DNA of 64,000 nucleotides from UBA7236 sp964463165. Lineage in GTDB: Bacteria > Bacteroidota > Bacteroidia > Chitinophagales > BACL12. Position 1 is the stretch's first letter. Every line of letters begins with the position of its first letter. Made by a program: the position numbers and the translations under genes. The notes under the pieces are model-generated. The model ran no database searches. It saw only the letters and a list, made by a program, of their open reading frames with translations, and was not told the DNA's origin. Shown here in pieces: positions 18,314 to 29,152 of this stretch. The stretch lies in assembly GCA_964463165.1 (NCBI GenBank), contig CAYXBK010000004.1:124001-188000 (forward strand). The letters run 5' to 3'.

Positions 18314-20788
18314 ATGGAAAAAACTTCTCACTCCTTTCTGCTTTTTGCATTTTTATTTTATTCAGGATTTCAAATGCGGGCTCAAAATCTAATTTTTCCT
18401 GAAGGCGCAAGTTTTTCTTATAAATCTATCGCATCAGTTGATGGAAATCTCCTCACCCTCAGCCATCCGTCCGACTGGCCTTTAAATGTACATTTAACGA
18501 AAATGGAACCTGATGGGGACGTACTCTGGACCACGGGTTATGAATCAGAAATTATATATTACCCTGACCGGATATTTACCCTTGCAGATGGAAGTATATA
18601 TGTTTTTTCATATGAGGGAATGATAAAGTTTGATGCCTCAGGTGATGTTTTATTCGAAATGTATTTGGATCCCGCCGAATTTGGTTATGAACCTATTCCG
18701 GGTGAAACGGATATTAATACGAATGATGTTATACAACTTGAGGATGGATTTGAAATTTTGTCGGATGGTTATGCTTTTGCACCAACCAATTCACGATTTC
18801 ATGTCGTGACGAAAATTGATTTTAGTGGCGAACCGGTTTGGTCATATAGTTATATACTAGATGATGCTTACGGCTTTCAATTATTAAATAAGGAAAATAA
18901 ATCATTTGTATTTCTATATAATTATGGCATTGAAAACGAAGTTGAAATAATTGATGATCTCACCGGTGATTTGATTTCATCAACAACATTGCCCGGCTCA
19001 TATCCCAGAGATATTCAGGATGTGGGAACCGGGATTGTTTTTGCAGGAGTGGAGGAAACAACAAGCGATAAGCTTGTAAAACTAAATTATGATGGTGAAA
19101 TTTTATGGACAAGAGATTTTCCATTTGCTGACGTCGATTCAATAAATGGTATAATTGAAATTGAAGAATTATCCAGCGGGAACCTTGTGGGATTAATTCT
19201 ACAAGGTAATTACCCGGGTACGAAATATATATTGCGATTTTATACACCTGAAGGCTATATGATTTCGGAAATTGACGAATTTGCAGATTATGAACCAATG
19301 TTTTTTAATGATTTTAATATTCAAAATGATCAGCTGATTTTTACCGGAGATTATTCTGATTGGCCAACACAAAACGGAATCGTATTGCTTGCAGATTCAA
19401 CCGGAAATTTCTTTCAGGCAAATATTGCAGGACAAATTTACTATGATGAAAACGGGAATGATATAAGAGATATTGGGGAACATCTTTTCAAAGATATAAT
19501 TGTAAATTCCGATGTTGTTCCATACTATGGGATAACTAATGATTCGGGAGAATATTTAATTCGGATATATGAAACCGGAATGTATCATATTGAAGTGGAA
19601 AATCCCGCCTATTGGGATTTAAATGAGCCATCCTTATACACTGTGGAAATAGATGCCGGCATGGGAGATGATACAATTTATGATAACGACTTCAGGTTAG
19701 ATTACACTGCACCTGTAACTGATTTGCAGATTTATGTTGATGAAAATAATGTGATACCCGGCACAGCCACAAATATGTATGCATATATTAAAAATTACGG
19801 AAATCAATTTGATATTAATGCCACCGGTTATCTGCAGCATCCTTCTGAATTAACCTATGTTACGGGAACTCCTTATGACTCCTATATGGATACAACATTT
19901 ACCTGGTCCACTCCTCCTCTTGATCCGGGTGATACTTATTTATTTGAAATGCAATTTGATGTGGATGAAGATCTGGATTTAGGTGAAATATTAACAACAA
20001 CCGCCAATGTAGAACCTCTTGCAGGAGACTATAATCCGATTGATAATTATTCGATCGATTATGAATTAGTGGTTGAATCATACGATCCGAATCATAAAAC
20101 TGCTTCTCCTGAGGGTGTGGGAATTAATGGAAGTACCGATCCGGAAACCGAATGGATCGAATACACAATTGAATTTCAAAACCTCGGAACTGCACCCGCA
20201 AATTTTATTAATGTGATTGATACAATTGATAATGATTTTCAATTTACTTCAATTGAAATGATTGCGGCAACACATCAATATGAAATGGAATTAATTTCTC
20301 CAAATATTGTGCAATGGCATTTTGAAAATATCAATTTACCGGATAGTGCCTCCGATCCGCTTGGAAGTATCGGCCATATTATATTCAGGTTAAAAATAAA
20401 GGAAGATGCTGTAACCGGCACAGAATTAACAAATACAGCAGCAATTTATTTCGATTATAATCAGCCCGTAATTACAAATACAACTTTAAATACTTTAGAA
20501 GAATTGCCGGAAGTTGGTATTAAAGAAGAATTGATAAACGGTATGTTTTCAATTTATCCGAATCCGGTGGGTGATGAATTGACGATTGAATTACTGAATC
20601 CGCAAAACAAATCTTGCAAAGCAGCATTGTTTAATTTAAATGGAATGCAGCTCAGGACTTTTCAAATTAATTGCGGAAAAAACACAATACAAGTATCCAC
20701 TAAAGAATTAAACCCGGGTATGTATTTTATCCGCATCATTGATTCTGAAAATGGAAATGTCGGTCAACTCCCTTTCATCCGGAATTAA
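18314..20788 (+). CDS. T9SS cargo protein with DUF11-like repeat domain
   Basis: 824 residues. Signal peptide MEKTSHSFLLFAFLFYSGFQ ending RAQ. The N-terminal 350 residues are a propeller-like repeat region (LVKLNYDGEILWTRDF). Residues 365-460 resemble a carboxypeptidase-regulatory or SdrD-B type module (YYDENGNDIRDIGEHLF). The 460-730 part has DUF11-like CARDB modules: LQIYVDENNVIPGTATNMY, then SYDPNHKTASPEGVG, a signature common before T9SS domains in this phylum. It ends with a type A sorting domain (IYPNPVGDEL). Same transcript as the upstream cargo gene; a strong terminator follows. Confidence 0.87.
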   Translation: MEKTSHSFLLFAFLFYSGFQMRAQNLIFPEGASFSYKSIASVDGNLLTLSHPSDWPLNVHLTKMEPDGDVLWTTGYESEIIYYPDRIFTLADGSIYVFSYEGMIKFDASGDVLFEMYLDPAEFGYEPIPGETDINTNDVIQLEDGFEILSDGYAFAPTNSRFHVVTKIDFSGEPVWSYSYILDDAYGFQLLNKENKSFVFLYNYGIENEVEIIDDLTGDLISSTTLPGSYPRDIQDVGTGIVFAGVEETTSDKLVKLNYDGEILWTRDFPFADVDSINGIIEIEELSSGNLVGLILQGNYPGTKYILRFYTPEGYMISEIDEFADYEPMFFNDFNIQNDQLIFTGDYSDWPTQNGIVLLADSTGNFFQANIAGQIYYDENGNDIRDIGEHLFKDIIVNSDVVPYYGITNDSGEYLIRIYETGMYHIEVENPAYWDLNEPSLYTVEIDAGMGDDTIYDNDFRLDYTAPVTDLQIYVDENNVIPGTATNMYAYIKNYGNQFDINATGYLQHPSELTYVTGTPYDSYMDTTFTWSTPPLDPGDTYLFEMQFDVDEDLDLGEILTTTANVEPLAGDYNPIDNYSIDYELVVESYDPNHKTASPEGVGINGSTDPETEWIEYTIEFQNLGTAPANFINVIDTIDNDFQFTSIEMIAATHQYEMELISPNIVQWHFENINLPDSASDPLGSIGHIIFRLKIKEDAVTGTELTNTAAIYFDYNQPVITNTTLNTLEELPEVGIKEELINGMFSIYPNPVGDELTIELLNPQNKSCKAALFNLNGMQLRTFQINCGKNTIQVSTKELNPGMYFIRIIDSENGNVGQLPFIRN

Positions 20789-20833
20789 ATAAGTTATCCC
20801 CTTTTCATATCTCAGTATTTAAGGATTAGTGCG

Positions 20834-20865
20834 GCCCTGAATCTTAAATTGATTCAGGGCTTTTT
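20834..20865 (+). terminator. Rho-independent terminator
   Basis: A perfect 10-bp stem GCCCTGAATC/GATTCAGGGC with a 7-nt loop and T5. It ends the two-gene T9SS cargo operon. Confidence 0.92.
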
Positions 20866-20972
20866 CAATAAATTTAGTTGGATAATTGTCCAAATTCTAA
20901 ACAACTATTCGTTTTAGAAAGGAGATAATTTTCCGAGCTAATTTTAGCAATCCAATAAAACCAAAATTTTAT

Positions 20973-21320
20973 ATGAACGAATTTCTTCTTGTTTTCAGAA
21001 ATGCACCCCGCACGAACGATGTGCAGCCTTCCCCCGAGCAATTACAGGCCATGATGAAACCCTGGCAGGACTGGATGGGCAGCCTGGCTGCGCAAAATAA
21101 ACTTGAAAGTTCAGGGAACCGCCTTGCTCCGGAAGGCAAGGTTCTGAAAAACAATACCGTTATTACAAACGGGCCCTATGTCGAAATCAAAGAAGCGATC
21201 GGCGGTTATATTATCATCAGAGCCGAATCGCTGGAGGAAGCTGCTGAACTTTCGAAAGGATGCCCGATCTTTTCCATGGGAGGAAATGTGGAAGTGCGCA
21301 TGGTGATACCAATGGATTAA
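20973..21320 (+). CDS. YCII-related (DGPF) protein
   Basis: 115 residues, cytoplasmic dimeric alpha+beta barrel fold. MNEFLLVFRN and the late IGGYIIIRAESLEEAAELSKGCP segment are typical; the DGPF-like phrase here reads TNGPYVEIKEAIGGY. It is encoded 33 nt before an ECF42-like sigma factor gene, the standard partner of DGPF proteins, so a role linked to that sigma factor's regulon is likely. The biochemical function of the partner is not established. A TAATTTTA box lies upstream near 20940. Confidence 0.9.
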   Translation: MNEFLLVFRNAPRTNDVQPSPEQLQAMMKPWQDWMGSLAAQNKLESSGNRLAPEGKVLKNNTVITNGPYVEIKEAIGGYIIIRAESLEEAAELSKGCPIFSMGGNVEVRMVIPMD

Positions 21321-21353
21321 TAAAATCTTCCTTTATTTGAAGGGAGATATGTC

Positions 21354-22589
21354 ATGACTGAAAAAGATCTGATACCGCATTTGTTCAGAACAGAGTACCG
21401 GAAAATTATTTCTGTACTCTGTAAAACATTTGGCATCGAACACATTGAGATCGCAGAAGATATTGTGAGTGAAACATTTTTAATTGCATCACAAACATGG
21501 GGGCAAAAAGGGTTACCTGAAAACCCAACGGCATGGTTATATAAAGTATCTAAAAATAAAGCGCTCGATCTGATCAAGCGAAATAAAATATTTACGGATA
21601 AAGTATCTGTATCCGTTAAACAAAATGCGAATCCCACAAACGAAATTGAAATTGACCTCTCCAGTAAAAACATAAACGACAGCCAGTTGCAAATGATGTT
21701 TGCGATCTGTCATCCTGCCATTTCCACCGAAGCGCAAATCGGTTTATCGCTGAGTATTTTATGCGGCTTCGGGGTTGAAGAAATTGCCGACGCATTTCTC
21801 ACGAATAAAGAAACAATTTATAAACGCTTGTCGCGGGCGAAGGAAAAACTGCGCAGTGAAAAAATTGAAATCGCATTGCCTCCTCAGAATGAGATCAGCA
21901 ACAGGCTTGAAACCGTGCTCACCACTTTATATTTATTATTCAGCGAAGGATATTATTCTTCTTCTCAAAACACTACCTTGCGCCGTGAATTATGTGTTGA
22001 GGCCATGCGTTTAAATTTAATGCTGGTTGAAAATGAAAAGACAAATTCTTCTTCCGCAAATGCCTTGCTTTCACTCATGTGTTTTCACGCATCCCGATTT
22101 GATGCCAGATTAAATCAACAGGGAGAAATTGTACTTTATGAAGAACAGGATGAAAAATTATGGAACAGAGAATTAATTGAAAAAGGGGAATATTATTTAA
22201 ATCAGGCATCGACAGGAAAAAAATTATCGAGGTATCATCTGGAAGCAGCGATAGCCTATTGGCACACAAATAAAAAAGATACACATGAAAAATGGGAAGC
22301 GATCCTGCAATTATATAACCGGCTGCTGCAATTAGAATATTCTCCCATTGCCGCACTCAACAGAACTTACGCACTTTCAAAAGCAAACGGGAAACAAGAA
22401 GCAATTATGGAAGCTGAAAAATTAAAACTGAACGACAATCATTTATATCATTCACTGCTTGGGGATTTATATGCAGGAGTTGATAATAAAAAAGCGACTC
22501 ATCATCTCCACATCGCATTATCACTGTCGAAAACACAACCTGAAAAAAATGTCATTGTAAATTCCATTGCCCGGTTAAAATCAGAATAA
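21354..22589 (+). CDS. ECF42-like RNA polymerase sigma factor with TPR-type C-terminal extension
   Basis: 411 residues, about twice the length of a usual ECF sigma factor. Region 2 covers residues 8-75 (VSETFLIASQTW, NPTAWLYKVSKNKALDLIKR). Region 4 covers about 110-165 (ICGFGVEEIADAFLTNKETIYKRLSRAKEKL). The rest is a helical-repeat extension (LFSEGYYSSS, HLEAAIAYWHTN, AALNRTYALSKANG). ECF42 sigma factors have this build and act without an anti-sigma factor; the adjacent YCII gene fits this. A Shine-Dalgarno-like AAGGGAG lies 8 nt before the ATG, unusual for this phylum. Confidence 0.92.
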   Translation: MTEKDLIPHLFRTEYRKIISVLCKTFGIEHIEIAEDIVSETFLIASQTWGQKGLPENPTAWLYKVSKNKALDLIKRNKIFTDKVSVSVKQNANPTNEIEIDLSSKNINDSQLQMMFAICHPAISTEAQIGLSLSILCGFGVEEIADAFLTNKETIYKRLSRAKEKLRSEKIEIALPPQNEISNRLETVLTTLYLLFSEGYYSSSQNTTLRRELCVEAMRLNLMLVENEKTNSSSANALLSLMCFHASRFDARLNQQGEIVLYEEQDEKLWNRELIEKGEYYLNQASTGKKLSRYHLEAAIAYWHTNKKDTHEKWEAILQLYNRLLQLEYSPIAALNRTYALSKANGKQEAIMEAEKLKLNDNHLYHSLLGDLYAGVDNKKATHHLHIALSLSKTQPEKNVIVNSIARLKSE

Positions 22590-22607
22590 ATTCTTCAGTA
22601 CATAATA

Positions 22608-22637
22608 AAGCGCCTCACACGATAATGCAAGGCGCTT
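22608..22637. terminator. Hairpin between convergent genes, possible terminator
   Basis: 8-bp stem AAGCGCCT/AGGCGCTT with a 14-nt loop. It has no immediate T tract on the + strand (T7 is near 22650) and could serve both convergent genes. Moderate support only. Confidence 0.5.
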
Positions 22638-22650
22638 GTATCAATTTAAT

Positions 22651-23412
22651 TTATTTTTTTAATTCTTCTTCACTTCCAACAGAAGCAAATAAATATTCTC
22701 TGTTTAATCTCGCAATATTCGCAACAGAAATTCCTTTCGGGCATTCGGCTTCGCAAGCGTAGGTATTTGTGCAGGAACCAAATCCTTCTGCATCCATTTG
22801 CGCTACCATTGCAAGTGCACGTTTTTTTCTTTCGGGATGTCCTTGTGGCAATAATGCGAGATGCGAAACTTTTGCAGAAACAAATAACATTGCCGAAGCA
22901 TTTTTACACGCAGCCACACATGCGCCGCAACCGATACATGCAGCCGCATCCATCGACGCATCCGCCATATGTTTTTCAACCGGAATTGCATTTGCATCCT
23001 GTGCCTGTCCGGTTGAAACCGAAATATATCCGCCTGCCGCAATAATTCTGTCGAATGCCGAACGATCTACACATAAATCTTTTATCACAGGAAATCCTTT
23101 TGCACGGAACGGCTCAATTGTAATTGTTTCACCATCAGAAAAATTGCGCATATACAATTGGCAGGTTGTAGATAATTTTTGCGGGCCATGTGCACGTCCG
23201 TTAATATACATACTGCATGTTCCGCAAATTCCTTCGCGGCAATCATGATCAAATGCTACAGGTTCCTCCCCTTTTGAAATAAGCTGCTCGTTGAGCACAT
23301 CCATCATTTCGAGAAACGACATATTGACATTTACATGATCAATCTCGTAATTCGCAAATGCACCTTTCTCATTTGCATTTTTCTGCCGCCAGATTTTTAA
23401 TTTGAATTTCAT
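22651..23412 (-). CDS. sdhB: Succinate dehydrogenase / fumarate reductase iron-sulfur subunit
   Basis: Electron-transfer subunit of complex II, attached to the inner face of the cytoplasmic membrane. 253 residues. [2Fe-2S] ligands C58, C63, C66 and C84 are in DCREGICGTCSMY and TTCQLY. The ferredoxin part has CIGCGACVAACK (C159, C162, C165, C169) and CTNTYACEAECPKG (C214, C220, C224), enough for the [4Fe-4S] and [3Fe-4S] centres. The long insert between these motifs is normal for the Bacteroidota type. Last gene of sdhCAB; a heptamer array separates it from sdhA. Confidence 0.97.
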   Translation of the reverse strand: MKFKLKIWRQKNANEKGAFANYEIDHVNVNMSFLEMMDVLNEQLISKGEEPVAFDHDCREGICGTCSMYINGRAHGPQKLSTTCQLYMRNFSDGETITIEPFRAKGFPVIKDLCVDRSAFDRIIAAGGYISVSTGQAQDANAIPVEKHMADASMDAAACIGCGACVAACKNASAMLFVSAKVSHLALLPQGHPERKKRALAMVAQMDAEGFGSCTNTYACEAECPKGISVANIARLNREYLFASVGSEEELKK

Positions 23413-23421
23413 TTTGTTTTT

Positions 23422-23494
23422 GTTCTGTGTTCTGTGTTCGGAGTTCTGTGTTCAGAGTTGAGTGTTCAGTGTTCGGAGTTCTGTGTTCAGAGTT
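23422..23494 (+). repeat. Heptamer tandem array (GTTCNGN) between sdhA and sdhB
   Basis: Ten back-to-back 7-nt units of the form GTTCTGT, GTTCGGA, GTTCAGA or GTTCAGT (one reads GTTGAGT). The last unit pairs with an inverted copy at 23508-23517. Confidence 0.85.
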
Positions 23495-23517
23495 AAACGC
23501 AACGAAGAACTCTGAAC
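23485..23517. repeat. Inverted repeat closing the heptamer array
   Basis: A perfect 10-bp stem GTTCAGAGTT/AACTCTGAAC with a 13-nt loop. It lies in the sdhA-sdhB mRNA spacer and could act in processing or partial termination. Confidence 0.6.
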
Positions 23518-23531
23518 CCGGAACCCTGATT

Positions 23532-25463
<1,932 letters not shown>

Positions 25464-25969
25464 ATTTACGTGTTCGAGTGTTCGTGTGTTCGTGTGTTCA
25501 GGTCTTTTGCGGATGAATTCGGTTCTGGGTTTTGGGTTTTGAGTTCAGGGTTCGGAGTTCAGGGTTCAGGGTTTTGCTTTCGCATGAGCCTGTTTATTAT
25601 TCATTATTCCTTGTTTCTTATTCAATATTCTTTGATTTGGTTCTGAGTTCCGAGTTCAGGGTTCCGGGTTCAGGGTTTTGCTTTCGCATGAGCTTGTTTT
25701 TTATTCATTAATCCTTGTTTCTTATTCAATATTCTTTGATTTGGTTCTGAGTTCCGAGTTCAGGGTTCCGGGTTCAGGGTTTTGCTTTCGCATGAGCTTG
25801 TTTTTTATTCATTAATCCTTGTTTTTTATTCTTTATTCTTTGATTTGGTTCTGAGTTCCGGGTTCAGGGTTCAGGGTTCCGGGTTCAGGGTTTAGAATTC
25901 ATCATCAAACATCTGCCAACTGCCAACTGGCAACTTCTTTTCCTGGATCCCGACTCTTGATTCCTCACT
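25464..25969. repeat. Repeat-filled spacer between sdhC and sdhA (506 nt, no gene)
   Basis: Contains no plausible gene. From the sdhA side it holds octamer-like GTGTTCGT units (25470-25500), then about 3.5 copies of a 104-bp tandem repeat (25521-25892) built partly from GTTCNGG heptamers, then TGCCAAC/TGCCAAC/TGGCAAC heptamers (25914-25934), then a GATCCCGACTC-type segment. No internal promoter for sdhA was found. Confidence 0.85.
25521..25892 (+). repeat. 104-bp tandem repeat, about 3.5 copies
   Basis: The word TTTTGCTTTCGCATGAG starts at 25572, 25676 and 25780, and TTTGATTTGG at 25631, 25735 and 25839: a period of exactly 104. Each copy has 5-8 heptamers (GTTCTGA, GTTCCGA, GTTCAGG, GTTCCGG), then a fixed GCTTTCGCATGAG, then an AT-rich stretch. 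Confidence 0.92.
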
Positions 25970-26674
25970 CTATCCAATCCACCCCATATAAATACTCACC
26001 GGCATTGCTGCGAAAATCAGACAGATTAATACAGAGAAACCGAGTCCTAAACTTTTAATGAATGGTGTATATTTTTTATGATTGATTCCAAGTGTTTGAA
26101 ATGCCGATTGAAAACCATGTATCAGGTGCCAGCACAATGAAATGACACCGAGCAGGTAAACAACCAGTAAGAGGGGGCTTTGAAATGTTGTGATCATATC
26201 GCTGTAAAGGTTGAGCACTATTTTAGACCCGATTGTTACTTCAGGTAATTTTTCTATCCCCGCTGTTCCGCCAAACCTTGAGCCTAACCAGAAATTATTT
26301 ATGTGAATAATGAGAAAAAGTAAAAGTAAGGTTCCGAGAAGTGTCATGCTGCGGCTGTACCATTTGCTGTTTTTGGAAGGATCGTTCTGCGCATAACCCA
26401 CTGGCCTTGCCTTGCGGTTTGCAGCATACAAGAGATACGCCTGAATAATATGGGCTATGATTCCCAGAAATAATACGATCTCCATAAACCTGATGATCAG
26501 GTTCGTACCCATGAAGTGTGCTGCGAGATTAAATGTTTCACCCCCATCGTTAAAAAAAATCATTGCATTGATCGTGCAATGGACAATGAGAAATGTAATA
26601 AGAAATAAGCCCGTAACAGCCATTATAAATTTCCGGCCGATGGAGGAAGTGAGAAACGATTTAAACCAACTCAT
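25970..26674 (-). CDS. sdhC: Succinate dehydrogenase cytochrome b subunit
   Basis: Membrane anchor of complex II that carries haem b and passes electrons to menaquinone. 234 residues from the ATG at 26674 (MSWFKSFLTSSIGRKFIM), the standard N-terminus; the in-frame upstream extension of 51 residues is not family-like. Five membrane helices, with candidate haem-ligand histidines in IVHCTINAM, GIIAHIIQAYLL, LIIHINNF and LCWHLIHGFQSAF. A single anchor with no sdhD matches the Bacteroidota/Wolinella class. First gene of sdhCAB, with a TACATTTG -7 box 22 nt upstream. Confidence 0.95.
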   Translation of the reverse strand: MSWFKSFLTSSIGRKFIMAVTGLFLITFLIVHCTINAMIFFNDGGETFNLAAHFMGTNLIIRFMEIVLFLGIIAHIIQAYLLYAANRKARPVGYAQNDPSKNSKWYSRSMTLLGTLLLLFLIIHINNFWLGSRFGGTAGIEKLPEVTIGSKIVLNLYSDMITTFQSPLLLVVYLLGVISLCWHLIHGFQSAFQTLGINHKKYTPFIKSLGLGFSVLICLIFAAMPVSIYMGWIG

Positions 26675-26696
26675 GCGTGAATTTTTAACACGATTG

Positions 26697-26704
26697 CAAA
26701 TGTA
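26697..26704 (-). promoter_or_regulatory. -7 box of the sdhCAB operon (TACATTTG)
   Basis: A perfect TAnnTTTG match on the - strand, 22 nt before the sdhC start. No clear -33 element at normal spacing. Confidence 0.55.
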
Positions 26705-26830
26705 TAGCACGAAGGGTAGATATAAAATGATTATGCGGGAAGATTTGTTCAAAACCCATGAATTTTGGCGATTTTGCACTTTTAAGTAAATTGCAATAGA
26801 ATCTTCCCCGAAAACCTGCATCTTCAATCT

Positions 26831-27826
26831 ATGAAAGCCGTTTTATTATTTGCTGTATTTGGGGTTGAGTTGATGTCAACTGCATTTTCCCAGAGAATAT
26901 TATGCGGTGAAATAACCTATCAGCATCTTTCCAACACAACCTATTCATTCACCATAAATACAATTTCATTTACTACGCCTGCAAATTTTATTGAAGTCCA
27001 ATTTGGTGATGGAACATCGAGTTTCATCACAACAAACAATGAGTCGATCGGAAATAATTATTTTCTCAACACGTATATCCTAAATCATACATTTTCAGGT
27101 CCAGGGATTTTTGCAGTGGAAGTAAACTGCGGGTATCAGATGCCGGGCGTTGTGAATTCATTATTATCACTGAACGATCCTTTTAAATTATACTGTCGGT
27201 TAAACATTTTGGACCCAATTACACTTGGGTATAATAATTCACCTGTTTTTCTTTCAGGATTAAATGATGTAACGGATATCAATGATGTTTATTCATTTTC
27301 GTTGATCCCTTATGACCCGGATGGGGATGAATTAAAATTTGAACTCAGTACATTCGGGACATATGATGGATATGATAATTTTTGCACAATCCCTGATGCT
27401 TCAAATTATATCGGAATTGATTCAATAACAGGAGATTTTATCTGGGATAAACCGTTGGCTTACGGAAGATATTTTTTTGCTGTAAAGATTTATGAATATC
27501 GCGGTGATGTACTTCTCGGCTGGACGTTGCGGACCTATATGATCGACCATTACGATCCGGATGCTTCCGAAGAAATTTCTATTTATCCTGATCCCGCTAC
27601 AGATGAAATTACTATTCAATTCAGTCAAAATTATTTCGACAGGTTTGGGGTGCATATTTATGCAATCAACGGACAAAAAATACGATCACAGGATTTTGAC
27701 AGACCGAATAACACAACAGAAACTATTGATATTTCAAATCTTCCTGCTGGCGTGTATTTGCTCACCCTGATGATAGCTCCGCAGCCGGTCAGCAGGATCT
27801 TTATAAAAGCTTCTAACAAACTTTAA
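26831..27826 (+). CDS. T9SS cargo protein with PKD/cadherin-like domains
   Basis: 331 residues. Signal peptide MKAVLLFAVFGVELMSTAFS ending QRIL. An N-terminal PKD-like module (VQFGDGTSSFITT, then YILNHTFSGPGIF) is followed by a cadherin-like module (NDVYSFSLIPYDPDGDELKF). The T9SS type A sorting domain starts at ISIYPDPATDEI and ends IFIKASNKL. It has the architecture of adhesin-like surface proteins in this phylum. Divergent from sdhC; the 156-nt gap holds the sdhC promoter. Confidence 0.85.
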   Translation: MKAVLLFAVFGVELMSTAFSQRILCGEITYQHLSNTTYSFTINTISFTTPANFIEVQFGDGTSSFITTNNESIGNNYFLNTYILNHTFSGPGIFAVEVNCGYQMPGVVNSLLSLNDPFKLYCRLNILDPITLGYNNSPVFLSGLNDVTDINDVYSFSLIPYDPDGDELKFELSTFGTYDGYDNFCTIPDASNYIGIDSITGDFIWDKPLAYGRYFFAVKIYEYRGDVLLGWTLRTYMIDHYDPDASEEISIYPDPATDEITIQFSQNYFDRFGVHIYAINGQKIRSQDFDRPNNTTETIDISNLPAGVYLLTLMIAPQPVSRIFIKASNKL

Positions 27827-27859
27827 CCGGATTTGAAATTGCAGGACTGGTTTTTGCGT

Positions 27860-27867
27860 TAATTTTG
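27860..27867 (+). promoter_or_regulatory. -7 box (TAATTTTG)
   Basis: A perfect TAnnTTTG match 9 nt before the ATG at 27877. A TTTG at 27832 is 24 nt upstream, slightly beyond the usual range. Confidence 0.55.
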
Positions 27868-27876
27868 TAATAGCTC

Positions 27877-29136
27877 ATGATGAAAAAAATTCTTATCCCG
27901 CTCTTCTTTCTGGTTTGCACTTTACAATTGCGTGCATCTTATATCCTTATACCGATGGATAATTCGCAAAAAGAGCATTTGAAAGCATATGGCATTGCCT
28001 ATTGGGTGCTTGCAAATGGCGGTAAAGTGGATTGGATGCTCAATTATCGCGGCGGAAGTTTTTGTCTTCAGTATTTCGATGCGTTTGAAAAAGAATGCTC
28101 CATCCGCAATGTGAGCTATGAGGTGATTCCGGATGCGAGTTATAATAAAATCGTTGCCGATATTGCAAACCCGGAAGTGAATATGGATGTGATGAAACTG
28201 GAAAAAGCCCCGAAGGTTGCCGTTTATTCTCCAAAATCAAAACAACCCTGGGACGATGCAGTTACCCTTGTTCTTACCTATGCCGAAATTCCATATACCG
28301 TGATTTATGATGATGATGTATTGAATGGTGAATTGCCGAAATATGACTGGCTGCATTTACATCACGAAGATTTTACAGGCCAGTACGGAAAATTCTGGGC
28401 GGCTTATCACACACAACAATGGTATCAGGAACAGGTTGCCGAAAATCAACAGATCGCAACTGAATTCGGATATACAAAAGTGAGCCAGCTGAAACTGGCA
28501 GTTGTTCAGAAGATCAGAGATTTTGTAGCAGGCGGCGGATTTTTATTTGCAATGTGCAGCGCTGCCGATTCATATGATATTGCACTTGCTGCGGAAGGCG
28601 TTGATATTTGTGAAAGCATGTTCGATGGTGATCCCGCAGATCCTGCCGCACAGGAAAAACTGGATTTCACAAAAACATTTGCATTTCAAAATTTTAATAT
28701 CAGCAAAAACCCATACGAATATTCCATTTCCAATATTGATGTTTCGCATAGCCGTACCGTTCCGAAAGACCTTGACTTTTTCACATTATTTGAATTTTCT
28801 GCAAAATGGGATCCGGTGCCAACAATGCTTACACAGGATCATGAAAGAACAATCCCGGGATTTTACGGACAAACAACTGCATTTAATAAATCCACAATTA
28901 AATCAAGTGTATTAATTATGGGAGAAAATAAAGCAGCTGGTGAAGCAAGATATATTCATGGTGAATTCGGAAACGGCACATGGACATTTTATGGCGGCCA
29001 TGACCCTGAAGATTACAAACATTTTGTCGGCGACCCTCCTACCGAACTCGAATTACATCCAAATTCCGCCGGCTACCGCCTGATATTAAATAACGTTTTA
29101 TTTCCTGCTGCGAAGAAACAGAAGCAGAAGACGTGA
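27877..29136 (+). CDS. Exported protein of unknown function, amidotransferase-like fold (may be labelled asparagine synthetase B)
   Basis: 419 residues with signal peptide MMKKILIPLFFLVCTLQLRA. The mature start SYILIPMDNSQKEHLKAYGIAYW is a conserved Bacteroidota signature. As I recall, database entries for relatives carry the name asparagine synthetase B, but I see neither an N-terminal Cys2 glutaminase nor a synthetase ATP (PP-loop) motif. Residues 110-230 alternate strand and helix with a FVAGGGFLFAMCSAADSYD segment that resembles a glutamine amidotransferase or ThuA nucleophile elbow, with Cys in the expected place, and a late YGGHDPEDY. No T9SS sorting domain. Probably periplasmic; role unknown. 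Confidence 0.75.
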   Translation: MMKKILIPLFFLVCTLQLRASYILIPMDNSQKEHLKAYGIAYWVLANGGKVDWMLNYRGGSFCLQYFDAFEKECSIRNVSYEVIPDASYNKIVADIANPEVNMDVMKLEKAPKVAVYSPKSKQPWDDAVTLVLTYAEIPYTVIYDDDVLNGELPKYDWLHLHHEDFTGQYGKFWAAYHTQQWYQEQVAENQQIATEFGYTKVSQLKLAVVQKIRDFVAGGGFLFAMCSAADSYDIALAAEGVDICESMFDGDPADPAAQEKLDFTKTFAFQNFNISKNPYEYSISNIDVSHSRTVPKDLDFFTLFEFSAKWDPVPTMLTQDHERTIPGFYGQTTAFNKSTIKSSVLIMGENKAAGEARYIHGEFGNGTWTFYGGHDPEDYKHFVGDPPTELELHPNSAGYRLILNNVLFPAAKKQKQKT

Positions 29137-29152
29137 TAGGTGTTGGCGACAG

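Noticed and set aside
22769..23248. Open frame of 159 codons antisense to sdhB
   Set aside because: It is in register with strongly conserved sdhB cysteine motifs on the other strand; no start context or homology is visible.
25521..25892. CRISPR array
   Set aside because: The repeats are contiguous 7-mers and a 104-bp tandem unit with no unique spacers, and no cas genes are present.
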